Below are positions 57,733 to 64,000 of a stretch of 64,000 bases of DNA, piece by piece. The stretch lies in NCBI GenBank assembly GCA_001949185.1, contig BDGG01000008.1, positions 369,648-433,647 of the forward strand, written 5' to 3'. The stretch's first letter is position 1. Each line of letters begins with the position of its first letter. The translations under genes and the position numbers were made by a program. Below the pieces are notes generated by a model. That model saw only the letters and a program-made list of their open reading frames with translations. It was not told the origin of the DNA and did not search any database. The stretch comes from Ramazzottius varieornatus. Its lineage: Eukaryota > Tardigrada > Eutardigrada > Parachela > Ramazzottiidae.

Positions 57733-60315
57733 ATGACGGAGAGTATATCTGTTACTTCTGCGCTCGTAAAGAGCTCTTATAAAACAGACACATGTGGACG
57801 CCGTCCAGAAGTCAAGATGCGCACCGAGTCCTTTCCCCAAGTCAATGTCGACAGATCTGGACCGTGTGGCCCTGAAGCTGAACCTCCGAACGATGCAAAT
57901 CCTGTCAACAAAGGTACGGAAGACGTCTATAATGCTGAAGCTCTCATTTCGTCCTAAATTGCTGTTGTCAGGCTGGGAAACGTGGGCTAGTAAAATGGGC
58001 GGAGACTGTACTGACGGTGCAAGTTATAATTTCGACGCTGAAGAACTTGCTGTCCGACTCGGCACTCGGGTTGACAAGGCCGGAAAACTACATGCCAAAA
58101 TGTAAGAAACATGTAACATGACAGACGAAATTAAGTCTGGGGAAATTCTGTTTTTGAAATGTTTTGTTTTAGCCTACTGCAAAAGATTTACCATTTCTGG
58201 CACTGTCGGCAGCATACGGACATGGTCCTAATAGCCGGTCCAGTGCGCGAAGAGGTCCACTTGCACATGTTCCTGGCCCACACTGAGTTCTACGAGAAGC
58301 TTGTTATGATTCCCGAGTCAGAGAAGATGTGGAAGGAAGGAAAACTAGTTTTGGACATGACGGGGATGGTCCAACCGAAAGCCCTCAAGTCCATCGTCAG
58401 CTTCATTTACACGGGTGCGATTAAGGTTTGCTGATGAGATGTCATCCAGGCTTCGTATATGTTGGTTGGTTGAATTCACCACCGGTTGATGTAATGCTCT
58501 CTGTCTACAAGCTTATTTTCAATTATGGTGGATCGATCTTAGTTGACGCTGGATAACGTGACGGACATCGCAATGGCTTCCAAAGCGATGGGTCTTCGAA
58601 GGTTGCAGGAACAGTGCACAGAGTTCCTCGACTACATCTTCGCCGATTTCCATCTCTTCACCATACTACGTAATGTCCCTGCCGAACATAAGTTTTTTGA
58701 CGTTGCCTGGACAAAGATTCTGAAAAGGTTTCGTAAAGTATGCTGCGAACCGGGGTTCCTCGATATGGACCTTGGTCAACTGGAGCATATGATCGCCTCG
58801 GACAAGCTCAGTGTTGAGGTAAACTGCGGATCGTTTGCAAACTTCCTAATGCTCATCGGTACCTGTTCGATCACGTGTTTAGATTGGTTTTTTCTTTAGA
58901 GCGAATACGAGGTCTTCAAGCCCGTGATGAACTGGATAAACCACAATCGACAGTGCAGAGAAACTCACTTCTTCAAACTGATGGCTCAGGTACGCGGAAG
59001 ACATGATTCAAACTAGGCAGATCACCCAGAATTATCGTATTGGAGAATTGGTTCTAGGTCCGATTTGCCTATATGGACATCGACGATCTAATTCAGTGTA
59101 TGCAAGACGAAGAACTGTTTCGAACGAACTGTAACGCCCAGAAACTGCTTGAAGATGCCGACATGTATGAAGCTCTTTCATTATCGTTGTCTTAATCAGG
59201 AATAACAGCAAACCGGGGTCTAATAGGTACGCAACGATGGAATCGATGGGCGACGAATGGAATAACTACCCTCCTTGGCCACCTCGAAACGAAATCATAA
59301 AAAGGAAGGTCGAACGTGAGTACAATAGGTACACCTTTACTTGTTTGAATCTTCTATTTCGTTGCAGTTGGTGGTACAGTGTTGCGAATTTATAGTGAGA
59401 AAGCAGAAACTGGCGAGACTTCGTCCAAAGACCAAAACCGAAATCTGTAACGAATGTCTACCAGAAGACATGCAGACAGAGTACGGATGCAGACTACCCA
59501 CCGTCTGCGACGAAAGACCACGGCTGAACTTGGGTTATTCAGCAGCACAGAACGAAAGCCCGCAATATGTTTACAACGAGCCACATGCCAACGATTCTGA
59601 CGATAGCTTGCAAGACCAGGAAGACGAGCGGGGCGAGATGGATCTTTTTGGCACGAACATTCCGGCTTGGCATCGCCAAGTCCAGGATCCCATTAGACCA
59701 AGAGGTGAGTGAGAATAGCTTATCGTACACGCAGTTTACTAATTAGTTTACCACTAATTAGTTTACCGCAGTTTACCAAATTATCGGCCGGGACGAAATT
59801 ACCAACCACCGACCGAGAGCGGCAGCACATCAGTTTATCAGTCTGATTGCTCAGCTTCAGCTGGCAGCTGCCGCATTCCGTCTGTGGCCGGTAATCTGTC
59901 CCGGCCGATAATTCGGTAAACTGCGTGCACTAATGAGTAATTATTGATAGAAATGATTTTTAATGAGTATAAATCTGTCCTGGCAGTTCCGCAGTGCACA
60001 AAGGAAACCTCAAGCAACAGGACCCAGCTCTTAGCTGAGCTTCGGTGCAAAACGCGCACCGAACCCGAGAGAAGTCCACCGTGTGAACCATGTCACGAGC
60101 CGCCAAAGCAATGTGTGGCGATGACGGGACCGTGTGCCGGACCGAGGAAACCTAAAGATCTGATCAAAGCTTGGAGTGGTACTGTTCCTTTCACGTGCAA
60201 GCCGATGCAGTCCCAAGACAGCATACCATGCAGGAGAGGAGCCAACAAGTCTCGGGTACGAGGACCCAGCGAAATTAGTCTACCTGCTTTCATGTTTGAG
60301 AAACGAAACCTTTAA
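57733..60315 (+). CDS. BTB-BACK domain protein
   Basis: Exons 57733-57913, 57972-58101, 58173-58425, 58543-58818, 58900-58989, 59058-59164, 59227-59315, 59396-59704 and 59987-60315 give 587 residues. A BTB domain spans about residues 110-190 (HTDMVLIAGPVREEVHLHMF, ESEKMWKEG, IVSFIYTGAIK). A BACK region follows in the next three exons (MASKAMGLRRLQEQCTEFL, FKPVMNWINHNRQCRETHFF, RFAYMDIDDLIQCMQDEELF). There are no Kelch repeats; the C-terminal third is Cys/Pro/Lys-rich and unlike any domain I know. BTB-BACK proteins usually act as Cullin-3 adaptors; that is inference here. The acceptor of exon 8 (59394-59395) is the only one tried that keeps frame with the GTGAGT donor. The last intron contains a terminal-inverted-repeat element. 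Confidence 0.85.
59725..59930. mobile_element. MITE-like palindromic element in BTB-BACK intron
   Basis: 206 bp. The left end is GTACACGCAGTTTAC and the right end in reverse complement is GTGCACGCAGTTTACC. After a small local duplication (TAATTAGTTTACC twice) the arms continue AAATTATCGGCCGGGACGAA against GAATTATCGGCCGGGACAGA. It fills most of the 282-bp last intron. No open frame. Confidence 0.75.
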
Positions 60316-60601
60316 CTGTTTCGCTTGTCAAGAACTCTTGCCTAAGGCTGTATAAAGTAACTCTTTAGGAGACGTTTGGTATCGTTTCCCGACATTCTAT
60401 CATCATTCATCGACCATGCTCCAAAGTCAGTTTTGTACGAAACACTTGCGAATTTCAGCTCTGAGTATGCGGTGGTAACGATACTTCGGGAAACACAACA
60501 GTTGCTGATTAATTTGTACATTTAAAAAGCCATCAAACTAGAACCATGACACTGTCAGACACGTGCCGGAAGTTCGCCCGGAGACTCGTTTTCTACTAAG
60601 T

Positions 60602-61400
60602 TCATACTTGAGCAGCAGCACCTGATAATACTTCTTGCTTTCGCGCTGCTTCACGTTCACGATACTTTTTGTGTCCTCTCCGTTCTTCCTTTGCTTTCAT
60701 TATTCCTGTCCTTCGGAACTCTGATCTTTCTTTCAGGTATTGCTCCGTACATTCATTCACAAACGACGGATCAGTATACCTGTAAAAATCATCAGTTTTT
60801 GCGCATATAACCGTTTGATAATAGCGGTCTCTACAGCCGAAAGGACTCCGAATGAAGAGCAGTACGGGTGCTGACAATTGACAAACAGGAATAATGACGG
60901 AACGAGTTATAGGTACCATTTCTCCATACACTGCTTCATACGGTTGTTCTCCTGCCGACATCTTGTGATGACAGCTAAGCCGGCAGCTTTTCCGCAAGCT
61001 TCGAAGGCTGAAAGACAGAGTACACGAAATAAATTCCAACACCGTAAGTGCGAACACTGCTCGCCGAGCAGCGATGCGACCGGAAGTACGCCTAAGCTGG
61101 GCTGATACCTCGGTATTCTGCCTGACATTTATCCTCCCTTGTCCTTTCACGGATTAGTTTAGGAACCATCACGTCTTTTTCGACTTTTCGCAAAGCTTTG
61201 TCGTCAGGATCCCCTAAAATCAACACATGTTAGAAGCTTGGACTTACTGCATTATCCCGCACTGTGCGAGAGGATTCAAGTAACACAAGAAGGAAACACA
61301 CCTCACCCAGTCCCAGAGGTCCTCCCCCGCCGCGCTTCAGGATGACGTGCTTCTCCACATGCTTTTGATGCCCAGCATCTCCCGTCGCCTGATCCGACAT
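60602..61400 (-). CDS. CMC1: Twin CX9C protein CMC1
   Basis: COX assembly mitochondrial protein CMC1, an intermembrane-space twin CX9C protein that stabilises early COX1 assembly intermediates. Exons 61307-61400, 61109-61213, 60917-61007 and 60602-60779 (phases 1, 1, 2) give 155 residues (human 106). Conserved blocks: LRKVEKDVMVPKLIRER, the first pair C-x9-C (CQAEYRAFEAC), the second C-x9-C (CRQENNRMKQC), then YTDPSFVNECTEQYLKERSE and FRRTGI. The N-terminus is longer than human by a His/Lys/Gly-rich stretch and the C-terminus by a charged tail. The start codon lies 427 bp from the divergent PSMD14 start codon. Confidence 0.92.
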
Positions 61401-61827
61401 CTCTTTCTCGTGGTTGAGGTGGACTCGTTATGCGCAGTTCACATATGGAATAGTCTTCTTTGGAGAAATTCGCAATCAGTACTGTAGTTTTACTTTTGGC
61501 CGAGACGGCATGCCAATCAAGCATCAAGCCTAGTCAAATGTAAACAGGGTCACCCCTTGCTCATGGAGGGCAAGCCCTCACTCATCGTGCCTCCAAAAAC
61601 GAAAAGTGCTTTATCATTACGTTAAGAAAAAAACAAACTCAGATTTTTTTCATCCTCTCGGATGTCGATTCAGAGGTCGGATCAACCGGATCATCTCGAT
61701 TAACTCAGCGACGTGTACCTTTCGTCGGCACCCCAAGATACTTTTGGAGCAGAAGAGGGACTTTATGTTAACGGGGACTATCGCGGATCCGCAGCCTTCG
61801 AAAGCCTCAACAAGACGAAGCCCCGAC
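61401..61827. other. CMC1/PSMD14 shared promoter region
   Basis: 427 bp between divergent start codons, so a compact bidirectional promoter is likely. No TATA box is obvious. Confidence 0.5.
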
Positions 61828-63392
<1,565 letters not shown>

Positions 63393-63535
63393 TTTTTCTC
63401 TGAACCTTTCTTTTCTACGCAAGCCGCTTCATTTCCGACTATCCGTATCAATATTTGTTCTATGAATTTTCGTCGTATTTTGCATACTTCTTTTTGGCGC
63501 TTCAAAGATTTTTATCTGAATAATCAACTCTTGCA

Positions 63536-63541
63536 AATAAA
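63536..63541 (+). terminator. Poly(A) signal of PSMD14
   Basis: AATAAA about 145 bp after the PSMD14 stop codon. Confidence 0.55.
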
Positions 63542-63682
63542 GAGATGGAGATGGACAGATAACAATCGCGTTGCCAAGTCTTCTTTTCGAAATGCAAAGA
63601 AGTATTATGGGGAACATTTCGCTTTTCTGCGGTCTCAAGCCAACTGAAGTTCGAAGACTGAAGAACGAAGAACTAATGAGCA

Positions 63683-64000
63683 ATGGCATTCTCTGGTGGA
63701 GTTTACACCGTAGCTCACGTTCCGCAATCTAGAAATGCTATCCACAACATTCCCAACCATCCACTGGTGCATAAACCATTCTTCCGGGAACTCGAATCAG
63801 TAGAAGGTCAACGCAAAGCCATCCTTGTACCTTGTTTTAAACTCAATCTACGGCTACTGTATCTACTGGGATTTCTAATCATCTGTGCACAGATTGCAAG
63901 TGAGTGACGTATTCCTTATCGCAGTCCATCATTACTGAATATATACGTAGGAATAATTTCTATTTTGTCACAGTGTCGGTATTGATAATGCTGTCCGCCC
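63683..64000 (+). CDS. Membrane protein, 5' part only
   Basis: Exon 63683-63899 starts MAFSGGVYTVAHVPQSRN and, after a soluble N-terminus of about 50 residues, enters a hydrophobic stretch (LRLLYLLGFLIICAQIA). A GTGAGT donor and TTTTGTCACAG acceptor connect in frame to 63974-64000 (SVLIMLSA), extending the membrane segment to the window edge. It looks like the first TM region of a multi-pass protein. No family can be named from this fragment. Confidence 0.5.

Overview
The window is animal nuclear DNA. Protein-coding genes are split by many short GT-AG introns (mostly 50-110 bp), and the gene set is metazoan: PAR-3, a protocadherin-like cadherin, LSD1/KDM1A, a calponin/transgelin, nuclear genes for mitochondrial proteins, an RNA polymerase II subunit and a proteasome subunit. 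The compact genes, a tiny hydrophilic LEA-like protein and low-complexity secreted Thr-rich and Gly/Ser/Tyr-rich proteins suggest a small ecdysozoan, perhaps a tardigrade. That assignment is inference; no species-diagnostic marker is visible. Exon boundaries below were placed by hand from splice signals, reading phase and remembered family sequences.

Layout. 1-1822 (-): an unrecognised multi-exon gene running off the left edge. 2287-4330 (+): an MFSD10-like transporter. 4515-5167 (-): POLR2J (RPB11), head-to-head with 5881-6054 (+): MRPL33. 6817-7831 (+): a calponin/transgelin. 8223-18836 (-): a ten-exon cadherin with six ectodomain repeats, one TM segment and a long tail. 18.8-28.0 kb is a 9-kb gene-poor stretch with only two weak coding-like blocks. 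27986-30751 (-): KDM1A. 32353-33035 (+): NDUFB11. 34142-40772 is an accessory-looking cluster: a 58-aa LEA-like protein, a Thr-rich secreted protein, a Gly/Ser/Tyr-rich secreted repeat protein sharing a nine-residue motif with it, and a Ly6/three-finger protein. 41835-43672 (-): a reticulon-homology (FAM134-like) protein. 44631-45272 (+): a RING protein. 46139-56848 (-): PAR-3, with a 5-kb first intron. 57733-60315 (+): a BTB-BACK protein. 60602-61400 (-): CMC1, head-to-head with 61828-63392 (+): PSMD14/Rpn11. At the right edge a membrane protein starts at 63683 (+).

Most genes are unrelated housekeeping or cell-biology genes packed head-to-head or tail-to-tail. PAR-3 and the cadherin both belong to epithelial polarity and adhesion. 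The mitochondrial products (MRPL33, NDUFB11, CMC1) are scattered.

The least expected structure is in the non-coding DNA. One family of 106-118-bp near-perfect palindromes, centred on the arm sequence CAAGTGGCGCA, has seven copies, five of them in introns. A second family of almost fixed 50-bp elements is bounded by ACCTGCATACA/TGTATGCAGGT. There are also three longer terminal-inverted-repeat elements. In the coding DNA the best lead is the FNPMDSRNL motif shared by two neighbouring secreted low-complexity proteins, kept although its codons have diverged.
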